NCBI GenBank assembly: GCA_023407175.1
Contig: JAEYMU010000056.1
Coordinates: 62,001 to 126,000 of the forward strand
Length of the DNA stretch: 64,000 bases
Direction of reading: 5' to 3'
Source: Bacillota bacterium
GTDB lineage: Bacteria; Bacillota_A; Clostridia; Lachnospirales; Lachnospiraceae
The notes below the pieces were generated by a model. It had not been told where the DNA came from. It saw only the letters and a list, made by a program, of their open reading frames with translations, and did no database searches. Positions 50,395-59,581 of the stretch are shown piece after piece (position 1 is the stretch's first letter; every line of letters starts with the position of its first letter). The position numbers and the translations under genes are program-made.

Positions 50395-50472
50395 ACACCC
50401 TTCCGCATATCACAAGCGAGGCTTGTGATACTGCTTTAATAAATAGTTTGAAAGTGGTTTTCTTTCAAACTT
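50395..50472 (-). repeat. Two-hairpin intercistronic repeat, copy C
   Basis: Fills the entire gap between the FtsX gene stop and the ATPase start codon. Both stems are intact (AGTTTGAAAG / CTTTCAAACT and ATCACAAG / CTTGTGAT), and GGAAGGGTGT serves as the ribosome site. Confidence 0.8.
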
Positions 50473-52790
50473 TACTCCTTTATATTTTCGGATATTTTTA
50501 TTTTTCCTGCGCCTGATGTGCCGAGCGTTGCCGCGATAAGGACCGAACCTGCCATTATCAGCGGACATAGCAGATATGCCCACAGCGGATTTACCTCAAA
50601 CTGAAATGCAGTGGCTCCAAAGGAGGCTATCACTGCGGCTGCAAGTCTCTCGCCGAGTGTATTGGCCAGAAAGGTTCCCAGGAGAATTCCGGCGGCCATA
50701 ACAAATACCGCACGTGAAATATACTGTGCCATAATATCAGAGCTTGTAAAACCGAAGGCTTTCATTACGGCAATGGAATATCTGTCCTTTGCCACAAGCA
50801 TTTTCATAAACAGCAGAGTAACCAACGCCATTATAATCAGCGCGACGGCAATTGCGGCACCGGAGGCCTTTCCAACAGAGCTTATTGTGGGGCCGAAGGT
50901 CTGCCTGCTATATCCATCAATATCCTTAATCTTTGCAAAATAATATTTGCCCGCATATTCTGATACTTTGCTGTCGATCAGGGATTTATCCAAAAGCTCC
51001 GCGCAGATGACACACCACATGATGCTGGCAGAAGCATCGGTGAACGCTGCCTTTGCGGTTTTACCGCCGTTGGTGATATCCGAATAAATTCCGCATACGG
51101 TAAGCTTTTTCTCTTTTTCCAAGGTCACCAGTGTAATGCTATCTCCCACCTTTTTACCCAGCTCCCCAGCATTGATAACCGAAAGGGCAATTTCATCCTC
51201 TGCATCAGGTGCCCTGCCAGCGGAGTATTTTATGGGAAACACGGAATGATCGCCCAGCTCGATTTTTATATTCTCCTGCGAACCGTCCTCCTTCTTTATT
51301 TTGAATATTTTACTTGTAAGTACAACATATGCGGATACGGAGCTATCATTCTCCAGCTCCTTTGCAATTTCGTCTACCTTTGTTACAATATCATCCGTCT
51401 GCTGGACGCCCATGAAAATATCACTTTTCCCTATTCCCATATATTGAATGAAGCCCTCCGAAGAAATCGTGCTGTATAAATTCAACGGAAGCACTATGAT
51501 AAATGCGGAAATTACAAGTACCGCGAGCATTGTGGCGTAGAGTCTCTTCCTTGCGAGGACATCCTTGACACCAAGAAAAATATTCGTATCAAACAACCTG
51601 TTCCTGTTCAGGCAAAAATACTTCGCCCCAGCGGATTTTTCCTGTGAAGTGCCAAAACGGATCGCCCCGGCAGCGGAAATTTTCCGAAAGCGTTTCAATA
51701 CTCTGCTTACATAGGCAACAATTGCAAGAAATATCAGCAGTACTCCCATGCTTCCAAAAAGCAGGGCAAAGGAAGAATTTTCACTTTCCCCCATGTAAAG
51801 ACGTATATTTTCAAGAAGCATATCCCGGAACAAAAATGAAAGTGCAAATCCCAAGCTACAGCCCGTTGCCGCAATCACAGCATATTTTGCAAGATATATT
51901 TTCTTGATATGGGATATGCGCAGCCCTATTGCTTTCATAGTCCCTATTTCCCGGTAGTCCTCCTCAATTTTTGCAATAAGCGTAAAGCGTATGCACATAA
52001 ATGCGATTGCTACCACAAGCACGCTTACGAGCAGTATGACTGCAATCATAAGCCCATCTGTAATTGCGTTGATGGTTTTAAAAAGCGGGTATGTAATAGT
52101 CGGCCCGTTCGCTTCCAGTCCTGCTGAGATATATGCTGCTTCAAACCGGCCAAGTGCCCCCAGATTCTTTAACCTGTACTCAATCAGATACTCTATGTTT
52201 CCGTAAGCCTTGATCCGGGCATAGTCATTCTCACTTACAAGGAAGCGTTTGGACGAGGATAGCAGCGAATTCATCTGTGAATCCCGAAGAAAGCCTGCAA
52301 CGGTAAATTTCTTTCCGCATATCACAGCCTCGTCACCGACCTCTGCGGTGCCGTCCCTCATATAGCATATGGGAACATAAAGCTCACCGTCTGTTACATT
52401 AATAACTTCTCCGTTTAAATCCAGGAGATAATCAAACTTACGGCTTTGGGTACAAAAGCCGTTATCCTGGCCGCTATCCGCAAGTGAATTCCCGTCAATT
52501 ACAATTTCCATACCGTCCACATTGAGAAATTCAAGTACCTGAAATTCATCAATGCTGTCGTTTTGCCCGGCAAAGGCCATAAGCCTTGCCATATCAATTG
52601 TACCTGAATGCATCTGCATGAAATGCGGCGTTTTTGCCTGTGTCATCAATGTATCTATCCCAGAGGATAAATTCACCACAAGCACTGCCGCAAGGGATAC
52701 CAGCATAGCTGCGGCTGCAACAAACATCATGGTTGTTATCGTTATCAGCTTACTTTTGGAGATGTCATTGCGAATTATTCTAAAATACAT
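50472..52790 (-). CDS. FtsX-type ABC transporter permease (two FtsX domains)
   Basis: A 772-residue membrane protein. It has an N-terminal helix (~15-40), a large extracellular region, a helical FtsX block near 245-370 ('EEDYREIGTMKAIGLRISHIKKIYLAKYAVIA'), a second helix near 420, another extracellular region and a final FtsX block (~650-770, 'DRYSIAVMKAFGFTSSDIMAQYISRAV'). It is the membrane partner of the LolD-like ATPase. Such pairs export lipids, peptides or hydrophobic compounds. The start at 52790 has GGAGG 8 bases ahead. Confidence 0.9.
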   Translation of the reverse strand: MYFRIIRNDISKSKLITITTMMFVAAAAMLVSLAAVLVVNLSSGIDTLMTQAKTPHFMQMHSGTIDMARLMAFAGQNDSIDEFQVLEFLNVDGMEIVIDGNSLADSGQDNGFCTQSRKFDYLLDLNGEVINVTDGELYVPICYMRDGTAEVGDEAVICGKKFTVAGFLRDSQMNSLLSSSKRFLVSENDYARIKAYGNIEYLIEYRLKNLGALGRFEAAYISAGLEANGPTITYPLFKTINAITDGLMIAVILLVSVLVVAIAFMCIRFTLIAKIEEDYREIGTMKAIGLRISHIKKIYLAKYAVIAATGCSLGFALSFLFRDMLLENIRLYMGESENSSFALLFGSMGVLLIFLAIVAYVSRVLKRFRKISAAGAIRFGTSQEKSAGAKYFCLNRNRLFDTNIFLGVKDVLARKRLYATMLAVLVISAFIIVLPLNLYSTISSEGFIQYMGIGKSDIFMGVQQTDDIVTKVDEIAKELENDSSVSAYVVLTSKIFKIKKEDGSQENIKIELGDHSVFPIKYSAGRAPDAEDEIALSVINAGELGKKVGDSITLVTLEKEKKLTVCGIYSDITNGGKTAKAAFTDASASIMWCVICAELLDKSLIDSKVSEYAGKYYFAKIKDIDGYSRQTFGPTISSVGKASGAAIAVALIIMALVTLLFMKMLVAKDRYSIAVMKAFGFTSSDIMAQYISRAVFVMAAGILLGTFLANTLGERLAAAVIASFGATAFQFEVNPLWAYLLCPLIMAGSVLIAATLGTSGAGKIKISENIKE

Positions 52791-52807
52791 ATGTCCCACC
52801 TCCGCTT

Positions 52808-53455
52808 TCAGGCATTACTGCCTCCGTTGTCACTGTCAATCACCTGTATAAAGTACATGAGGCTTCCGCTTTTGGCGCCGAGCAGCCTTTCCGCATTGAA
52901 AACAAAGGCCTGAACGCGGGAAGCACGCTCCTCATTTGTCATTTCCTCCATACCGTCATCAAAAATGGTATTGATATAGGTCACGACCATTTCCATACAT
53001 TCATATGGAAATGGGGTGCAAAACATCCCCTGCTCAATTCCTTCCCGAATGATTTCCGTTAGTATCGGCGTAACACCGTTAATTATGACCTTCTGTATTT
53101 TCTGATGCATAAGCGCATTCTGCGGCTTATGAATGTGTTCTATAATTTCCCTGCCATTTCCGTTGCTTATATTCAATGCCTTTACAACACGGATTATGCG
53201 CTCATTTACAGGTATACTCCTGTCCTCGGCAATTTCCCGTGCAGCGCCTAAAAGCCTGATATTATACCGTTCAATCAGCGCATCCATAATATCTTCCTTT
53301 GACTTGAAGTGATAATACAGTGTTCCCCGGGCAATTCCTATTCTTTCGAGAATATCATTTGTGCTTGCACCGTCAAAGCCCTTCTGGCTGAAAAGCTCAT
53401 CCGCAGCATCAAGTATTTCATTCCTGCGCTCCCCGGCTTCCTTTACGACTCTCAT
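52808..53455 (-). CDS. TetR-family transcriptional regulator
   Basis: A 215-residue regulator with HTH 'RRNEILDAADELFSQKGFDGASTNDILERIGIARGTLYYHFKSKEDIMDALI'. It lies directly upstream of the FtsX/ABC genes in the same operon (17 bases apart) and is their likely repressor. The start at 53455 is chosen from GGGAG upstream, although the frame is open to 53509. A perfect 6-bp inverted repeat lies 22 bases before the start. Confidence 0.9.
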   Translation of the reverse strand: MRVVKEAGERRNEILDAADELFSQKGFDGASTNDILERIGIARGTLYYHFKSKEDIMDALIERYNIRLLGAAREIAEDRSIPVNERIIRVVKALNISNGNGREIIEHIHKPQNALMHQKIQKVIINGVTPILTEIIREGIEQGMFCTPFPYECMEMVVTYINTIFDDGMEEMTNEERASRVQAFVFNAERLLGAKSGSLMYFIQVIDSDNGGSNA

Positions 53456-53476
53456 TTTTACATCTCCCTTTATTCG

Positions 53477-53493
53477 ACCGACTGTCTGTCGGT
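53477..53493. promoter_or_regulatory. TetR operator candidate
   Basis: ACCGAC-TGTCT-GTCGGT is a perfect inverted repeat in the leader/promoter region of the tetR-ftsX-ABC operon, in the style of AcrR/QacR-type operators. Confidence 0.7.
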
Positions 53494-53752
53494 AAGGCAA
53501 TCGTAGCATATTCTATCCCTGATTGTCAATCAGTATGTTAAATAAAAGGCAAAATAATGACACTAAAATAAAATTGAATCCCTTTTTTTGGTATTTTTTA
53601 ATGAATAAAATATAATTACGTTCATGATATTATTGTGATTATCAAAAAGCATAATTCACACCCTGATTTGCGAACCGCCGAAGGCGGCACATGGAAGCCA
53701 GGGTATATAAAATCATAAACGAAAATTATAAATTCTTTAGGAGGAAATATTG

Positions 53753-56700
53753 ATGTATGCTCTGTCATGGAGAAAGGGGTTCAAAAGAAGAGCTCTGAGT
53801 TTGGTTATTGCATTAGCACTGCTTTTAAGTTCCGTGCTAATACCTGGCGAAGGTTGGAGCCAGACAGTTCAGGCTGCAACAACAATTAACTCTATGAGCT
53901 ATTATTCCGCAGCAGACGGACCGATCATCTCAAAATCCGGCGTCGGACAGCAAAGCTATGGCTTTGTAATGCCGATATTTAACGGAGGAAGTGCTACCTG
54001 GGAGGATGTGGCAAGTGATTTAGCCGTTAATGTTAAGGTAAACGGCAGCTGGGTAGATATTGATCAGACTAGCTTTGTTTACAATCAGAATTGGGGACAC
54101 TGGAGTGACAGCGGTTTTTATGGCTATTGGTTTATTGTTTCAGAAACGACCTATATTCAACTGGCATCCAAGGCAAATGGAGTGACACTGGATTATACAC
54201 TTGAATTTACCGATATTCCAACGACAACTATTACATCCATGACTGCAACACAGGGACCCGTGTTAACCGCAGGTGTTACCGGCGGCATAGGCTTTACTTA
54301 TCCCACCTTTAATGGTGATCCTGCAATACCATATGCTGCAGTCGCAAATGACCTAAAGGTTTATGTAAAAACGATAGCCAGCAGTGAGTGGATTGATATT
54401 GACAACAATGCTGCCAGCGGTTGGATTTATGACTATAACTTTGGTCAGTTTACGGACGGCCCCGGCGGTTACTGGTTTACACTCACAGAATCCATCAATG
54501 TTAAGCTTGAGTCAAAGACCTCACATGTATCCTTGATCTATACACTCAATTATGAAGAGCCTGTAAGAAATTCATATACTATTACTTCATATGACGGGAT
54601 AACTAACTATAATGCAGGTGATTCGGGTGAAATTGGCCTCCCTCTGCCTAAAATTGACGGAGGTGCACCTGTTGCTTCTGAACTTGATAAATTTGTATAC
54701 GAGCTGAAAGTAAATGGCGTATGGGTTGAGCTCAGTGATTTCAGCAAAAGCAGCTTCATCTATTCAGGAAACGGCTATAATAATTTATCTGATAAAAATC
54801 AATGGGGATACTGGGTAGATTATATTTACGGTCTCTGGTTCCAGCCGATTCAGGTAAATATGGAGCTTCGCATCGGATATCCTCTCGATGGACTATCAGG
54901 TGGCGATATTGGCAGCAATTATGTATATTATACCTTTATCGGTAATCCAGATGCTCCCCGTCCGGATGTATCCGATCTTGGTAATATTGAACTTGGTACT
55001 TCTGATAATCCTGATATCGAAGGTCAGGTACTGACATGGAGTGATGAATTCAACGGCAACCAGTTAGATACCAGCCAGTGGAATTATGTAACCGGATATT
55101 ACCTTAATGATGATCCCAGCACCTGGGGCTGGGGTAATAATGAAATGGAATTCTATACGGAGAATTCCAGGAATGTCTTTGTACAAAATGGCAGCCTAAA
55201 TATCGTGGCATATGAAGAACAGATGTCCTTCCCGCAGGATCCGAGCCGTTATGCGGAATATTCCTCCGGTAAGATTACGACAAAGGATAATTTCACCTTT
55301 AAGTATGGAAGAATCGACTTCCGTGCCAAACTCCCTACCGGAAATGGCATCTGGCCGGCACTTTGGCTGCTTCCGAATGATGATACCTATGGAACCTGGG
55401 CTGCATCCGGTGAAATTGATGTTATGGAAGCAAGGGGACGTATACCGGAGGTGTCCAGCGGAACAATCCACTTTGGCGGTCAATGGCCTGCAAACACTTA
55501 TATTGGAAGTGATTATTCTTTCCCGGACGGTCAGACAATTGACTCGGATTACCACGTATACAGCATAGTTTGGGAAGAGGATAACATCAAATGGTATGTA
55601 GACGGACAGTGCTTCTTTAAAGCCACCAGCGAACAGTGGTATTCCACTGCGGCTCCCAACGATGACAATGCACCCTTTGATCAGGAATTCTATATTATCA
55701 TGAACCTTGCGGTTGGCGGATGGTTCGACGGAGGAATTCTTCCTGATTCCAGTGATCTTCCGGCAACGATGCAAGTGGATTATGTTCGTGTATATAAGCC
55801 TGTGGGAAGTGAGGATGGTGAAACAGTTCCGGTAACCGGAGTAACCTTAAACCAAACTGCGGCAGAAATAACAGCAGATTCAACACTTCAGCTAAATGCC
55901 ACCGTTGCACCTGCAAATGCAACAAATAAAAATATGAGCTGGTCAACTGCCAACAGCAGTATTGCTACTGTTGATCAGACCGGTAAGGTAACCGGTATTG
56001 CTGCCGGAACAACAACCATAACGGTAAAAACGGCAGATGGAAGCAAGACGGCTGACTGTCAGGTCACGGTTAAGACAAAATCGTCAGAAACAATCATAGT
56101 AGGTAATGAAGTTCGCGGTTTAAAGAGCACCGGTGATACGGTAGAATTCTATGTGAACGGCGCAGCTTTTGCAGATCTTCATTTTAAGATCAATGACGGA
56201 GGACAGCAGAATGTGGCTATGGCCTCGACAGGTGACGGCAACTATACTTACACAGTAAACAACATAAATTATAATGATAAAATTGATTATTTCTTTACGT
56301 ATAACCCGGGAGGCGGAGCACTTGATACGGAATGGTTTCAATACATCCATGGAGTAACACAGGGAACTCCGGTCGGAGAAGCGACACCTACTCCGACTAC
56401 TACTCCAACGGCAACTCCAACTGTAACTCCGACCGTAACCCCGACTGTGACTCCGACTGTGACTCCGACCGTAACCCCGACTGTGACTCCGACTGTAACT
56501 CCGACTGTGACTCCGACCATAACTCCAACTCCCAATGATTATACAGATGTTGCCGAGGGAAAGACGGTAAGCTGTTCCGGCTCTGAAAATGCTTTGTTAT
56601 CTGAAGGAAATCTTAACGACGGCGATACGGCAACCAGATGGTCCTCCAATTATGCGGATAATGCATGGTTTGTAATTGACTTAGGTCAAACCCATCTTGT

Positions 56701-57340
56701 AAATCAGGTGGTTCTGAATTGGGAAGCAGCATTTGGTAAGCAATATGAAATACTTGTATCAGAGGATGGGGTAAACTACATAAGCGCTGCCAGAGTAACC
56801 AATGGTACAGGCGGAATTGAAACAATTAATTTCGACCCTGTCAATGCAAAATATGTGAAGCTTCAAGGGATAGAGAGGGCTTTACCTTACGGATATTCCT
56901 TATGGGATGTCAAAGTAATGGGTACAACAGCAACAGCGCCCCTTGTATTTGAATTAATCTCCGGAAATAAAGATGTAACTACTTCAAGCAATGAAAATGC
57001 CGACCTCGCAGGCAGTTACGCAGTGGATGGTAATCCTGCAACCAGATGGAGTTCCGGTTTCTTGGATGACCAGTGGATTACGGTTGACCTCGGTAAAACT
57101 ACCAAGGTAAATAAAGTTATATTAAACTGGGAAGCCGCCTACGGTAAGAACTATATCATTCAGGTATCTGTCGACGGTACAAGCTGGACATCAGTACAAA
57201 CCATCACTGACAGTGACGGCGGTATTGACGAAATCACCTTCAGTGCAGTGGATGCCAGATATGTCCGAATGCAAGGTATACTGCGAGCAACTCCATATGG
57301 ATACTCCCTATTCGAGATGGAAGTATACGGAGTAAAATAA
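53753..57340 (+). CDS. Multidomain secreted GH16 beta-glucanase (laminarinase-like)
   Basis: A 1195-residue exported enzyme. It has a signal peptide (~1-42), three related ~115-residue beta-rich repeats (~44-400, no family recognised) and a GH16 domain (~424-685). The GH16 active site is EIDVME (Glu554, Asp556, Glu559). Next come an Ig-like BIG2 domain (~693-775), a possible carbohydrate-binding module (~785-875), a Thr-Pro-rich linker and two F5/8 type C (CBM32-like) domains (~945-1065 and ~1075-1195). It should cleave beta-1,3- or mixed-linked glucans outside the cell. No LPXTG or SLH anchor is seen. AGGAGG is 8 bases before 53753. Confidence 0.92.
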   Translation: MYALSWRKGFKRRALSLVIALALLLSSVLIPGEGWSQTVQAATTINSMSYYSAADGPIISKSGVGQQSYGFVMPIFNGGSATWEDVASDLAVNVKVNGSWVDIDQTSFVYNQNWGHWSDSGFYGYWFIVSETTYIQLASKANGVTLDYTLEFTDIPTTTITSMTATQGPVLTAGVTGGIGFTYPTFNGDPAIPYAAVANDLKVYVKTIASSEWIDIDNNAASGWIYDYNFGQFTDGPGGYWFTLTESINVKLESKTSHVSLIYTLNYEEPVRNSYTITSYDGITNYNAGDSGEIGLPLPKIDGGAPVASELDKFVYELKVNGVWVELSDFSKSSFIYSGNGYNNLSDKNQWGYWVDYIYGLWFQPIQVNMELRIGYPLDGLSGGDIGSNYVYYTFIGNPDAPRPDVSDLGNIELGTSDNPDIEGQVLTWSDEFNGNQLDTSQWNYVTGYYLNDDPSTWGWGNNEMEFYTENSRNVFVQNGSLNIVAYEEQMSFPQDPSRYAEYSSGKITTKDNFTFKYGRIDFRAKLPTGNGIWPALWLLPNDDTYGTWAASGEIDVMEARGRIPEVSSGTIHFGGQWPANTYIGSDYSFPDGQTIDSDYHVYSIVWEEDNIKWYVDGQCFFKATSEQWYSTAAPNDDNAPFDQEFYIIMNLAVGGWFDGGILPDSSDLPATMQVDYVRVYKPVGSEDGETVPVTGVTLNQTAAEITADSTLQLNATVAPANATNKNMSWSTANSSIATVDQTGKVTGIAAGTTTITVKTADGSKTADCQVTVKTKSSETIIVGNEVRGLKSTGDTVEFYVNGAAFADLHFKINDGGQQNVAMASTGDGNYTYTVNNINYNDKIDYFFTYNPGGGALDTEWFQYIHGVTQGTPVGEATPTPTTTPTATPTVTPTVTPTVTPTVTPTVTPTVTPTVTPTVTPTITPTPNDYTDVAEGKTVSCSGSENALLSEGNLNDGDTATRWSSNYADNAWFVIDLGQTHLVNQVVLNWEAAFGKQYEILVSEDGVNYISAARVTNGTGGIETINFDPVNAKYVKLQGIERALPYGYSLWDVKVMGTTATAPLVFELISGNKDVTTSSNENADLAGSYAVDGNPATRWSSGFLDDQWITVDLGKTTKVNKVILNWEAAYGKNYIIQVSVDGTSWTSVQTITDSDGGIDEITFSAVDARYVRMQGILRATPYGYSLFEMEVYGVK
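56384..56532 (+). repeat. 12-base tandem repeat encoding the Thr-Pro linker
   Basis: Repeats of a 12-base unit coding V-T-P-T (about nine units plus variants) inside the GH16 gene. Codon differences between units suggest past slippage and drift. The number of repeats would set linker length. Confidence 0.85.
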
Positions 57341-57365
57341 TCACTTCACCTGACATATCTCCTTC

Positions 57366-57413
57366 TCCCCTTATGGCAGACAGTTAAATCTGTCTATCAT
57401 AAGGGGATTTTTA
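57366..57413 (+). terminator. Terminator of the GH16 gene
   Basis: Stem CCCCTTATG / CATAAGGGG with an inner AGACAG/CTGTCT stem, followed by ATTTTTAT. Confidence 0.85.
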
Positions 57414-57439
57414 TACCATAAGGAGGAGACAAGCCTGCT

Positions 57440-58261
57440 TTACCGGTTTTTCTCTGACCGGGCAAAGAGGAAGGTCCCGATGATCAGACAAACCACCGTA
57501 AGGGCGGCAATGGCAGCAAAATTAACGAGAGGATTAAACATGACCACGCTGTCAAACTCCGGATCACCGGCATACACCACCGCCCGGGCTAAATCAAGGC
57601 AGTAGGTCATCGGCATCAGACGGCTAAGTACCATCAATACTCCGGTGGAATTATTAATGGGAATGATAGCGCCGGACAGGAACATCTGCGGCATGGTAAT
57701 GAGCATAACGACCATACTTGCCGCCTTTTTGCTCTTAATCAGGCCGATGAAGATAATCGCCATTGCACCGGCTGCCAGGCACATCAGCGGGGACAGGATT
57801 AAGATGAGCAGCAGCTTGCCGATTGGCAAAGAGATGTTCATTATAAGACCTACAATAATCGTACCCGCCATACTGACAATCGCTCCGAAGGTTGAGCCGA
57901 GGATTTTGCCGATAACCAGTGAGTAGCGCGAAACCGGAGATACCAGCATTTCCTGATTAAAATCAATTTCATGGTCATCCACCAGAGTTGAAACGCCGTT
58001 CGCCGTAATCATGAACAGCATATTAATCAGCATACCGATCAGCATAAACTGTCCGAACTGGAAGCCAAGACCTCCGGTCATATTCTCCATCAGATTACCG
58101 CCGATCATGCCCATCATCACAATGGGCATTGCCAGACTCATGATTATGGTACCGGGAGATTTAAAAAATACGGTGATTTCTCTGGCCATGACCGTAATGA
58201 CGGTGTTCAGTTCTCTGTAAATTTTGGATTTCTTTCGGATTAAAACCTGCTCGTTCATCAT
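57440..58261 (-). CDS. ABC-2 type transporter permease (DrrB-like)
   Basis: A 273-residue membrane protein with about six helices. It shows 'FFKSPGTIIMSLAMPIVMMGMIGGNLM', 'EIDFNQEMLVSPVSRYSLVIGKILGSTF' and 'PQMFLSGAIIPINNSTGVLMVLSRLMPMTYCLDLARAV', all ABC-2/DrrB traits. It forms the export channel for the ATPase encoded just upstream. The start at 58261 (ATGATGAACG) lies after AAAGGTGT, which belongs to repeat copy D. An upstream frame start at 58279 is inside the repeat. Confidence 0.9.
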   Translation of the reverse strand: MMNEQVLIRKKSKIYRELNTVITVMAREITVFFKSPGTIIMSLAMPIVMMGMIGGNLMENMTGGLGFQFGQFMLIGMLINMLFMITANGVSTLVDDHEIDFNQEMLVSPVSRYSLVIGKILGSTFGAIVSMAGTIIVGLIMNISLPIGKLLLILILSPLMCLAAGAMAIIFIGLIKSKKAASMVVMLITMPQMFLSGAIIPINNSTGVLMVLSRLMPMTYCLDLARAVVYAGDPEFDSVVMFNPLVNFAAIAALTVVCLIIGTFLFARSEKNR

Positions 58262-58265
58262 ATTT

Positions 58266-58341
58266 ACACCTTTCTGCATATCACAAGTCTGCTTGTGATA
58301 TGCACCAATAAATAGTTTGAAAGTGTTTTTCTTTCAAACTT
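58266..58341 (-). repeat. Two-hairpin intercistronic repeat, copy D
   Basis: Overlaps the end of the ATPase gene: the last codon and the TGA stop (58334-58336) are formed by the repeat's own GTTTGA. The second hairpin (TATCACAAG / CTTGTGATA) and the terminal AAAGGTGT, the ribosome site of the permease, complete the unit. Confidence 0.8.
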
Positions 58342-59272
58342 CCCCTCCTGTTTTGTTCAAGAATTCCACATAAGCGTCCTCCAGGGTTGGCTCATGAATT
58401 TTCAGCGTTGTCAGCCTTGTCTGCAACCGAGCGATAACATCCTGTGCCGAGCCCTGATATGTAACAATGACATGGCCATTCATCGTATAGGGCAATCCCA
58501 GGGCAGTCAATTCAGAGGTCAGGGTGGCACGGTTGGCTGCATCCACAACAATTTCCCGCTGCAAAAGGCTTTGCTTCATCTCCTCCGGAGAGGAACAGGC
58601 GGCAATTTTACCGTGGTTGATAATACATACCTTATCGACATTTTCGGCCTCATCAATATAATGTGTCGTCAAAAAAACCGTGGTGCCGTATTGGTTTCTC
58701 ACATTGTTGATATACTCCCACAGCCCTCGGCGGCTCACAGCATCCAGCCCCTGGGTCGGCTCGTCGAGAAACAGTACATCGGGCGTGTGAATCAGGCTGC
58801 GGATAATTTCCAGCTTACGCTGCATACCGCCCGACAGCTTCTTGATCGGTTTGAATAGCGCATCCCGAATACCGACAATCTCGGCCAAATCCAGCACCCG
58901 CTTGCGGTATACAGCAGGCATGAGCTTAAAGCTGGGACGGTAGCCGCACCTCCCATACAGGCAGGCATGAAAACGGATATTTTCCTCTGCCGTAAGCTGC
59001 GGGTCCAGGCTGGGTTTCTGGAAAATGATCCCCACATTTTCTCGTACCCGCCGCGCCTCCTTTTCCACATCAAAGCCGGCGATTTTAACCTGACCTGAGG
59101 TCTTGGATAGTGTGGTGGTTAAAATAGAAATCGTAGTGGTTTTGCCCGCGCCGTTAGGGCCAAGGAAAGCAAAGAACTCTCCCCTTTCCACAGAAAAGCT
59201 GATGCTGTCTACCGATGGAGCCTTCGCACCCTTATATTGCTTTACCAAATTGCTGACTTCGATCATGCCCAT
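58334..59272 (-). CDS. ABC transporter ATP-binding protein (DrrA-like)
   Basis: A 312-residue ATPase: Walker A GPNGAGKT, Q-loop 'IIFQKPSLDPQLTAEENIRFHACLYG', signature 'LSGGMQRKLEIIRSL', Walker B 'VLFLDEPTQGLD', H-loop 'LTTHYIDEA'. The C-terminal ~90-residue domain is typical of the DrrA family of drug and antibiotic exporters. The start at 59272 has GGGAG 8 bases ahead. Confidence 0.92.
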   Translation of the reverse strand: MGMIEVSNLVKQYKGAKAPSVDSISFSVERGEFFAFLGPNGAGKTTTISILTTTLSKTSGQVKIAGFDVEKEARRVRENVGIIFQKPSLDPQLTAEENIRFHACLYGRCGYRPSFKLMPAVYRKRVLDLAEIVGIRDALFKPIKKLSGGMQRKLEIIRSLIHTPDVLFLDEPTQGLDAVSRRGLWEYINNVRNQYGTTVFLTTHYIDEAENVDKVCIINHGKIAACSSPEEMKQSLLQREIVVDAANRATLTSELTALGLPYTMNGHVIVTYQGSAQDVIARLQTRLTTLKIHEPTLEDAYVEFLNKTGGEV

Positions 59273-59581
59273 GCTGATATCTCCCTCCTTATCGTTATAA
59301 AATGAAATAACCTTCGAATTTTGTAAAACAGTAAAATCATAACTGACATATAAATAACCTCCGTTTCATTTGGTACGCCATTATTCTATGGCGCCAAATT
59401 AAACGGAGGTTAAATGGAGTTTAAACGGATTGTAAACAGGGTAAAAAAATATAAGCGGAAATAGCGGGTGCTGAATTCATCAAAATTTATGCAATGCAGT
59501 ACCAGCACAACGTATTCTAAATAACTGGTAAGAAAATTCAGACAAATTTAATTGCCAGTTAATTTAAATACGTTGTACCAG
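59273..59581. other. Intergenic region with two long inverted repeats
   Basis: The first repeat (59357-59415) pairs AACCTCCGTTT, ATTTGG and CGCCAT with their complements. The second (59497-59575) pairs CAACGTATT...AACTGG with CCAGTTA...AATACGTTG. No gene was seen. Confidence 0.6.

Noticed and set aside
56384..56532. CRISPR array
   Set aside because: 12-base units without spacers, in frame within a gene.
56338..56535. 65-residue frame of V-G-V repeats on the minus strand
   Set aside because: Antisense reading of the Thr-Pro coding minisatellite.
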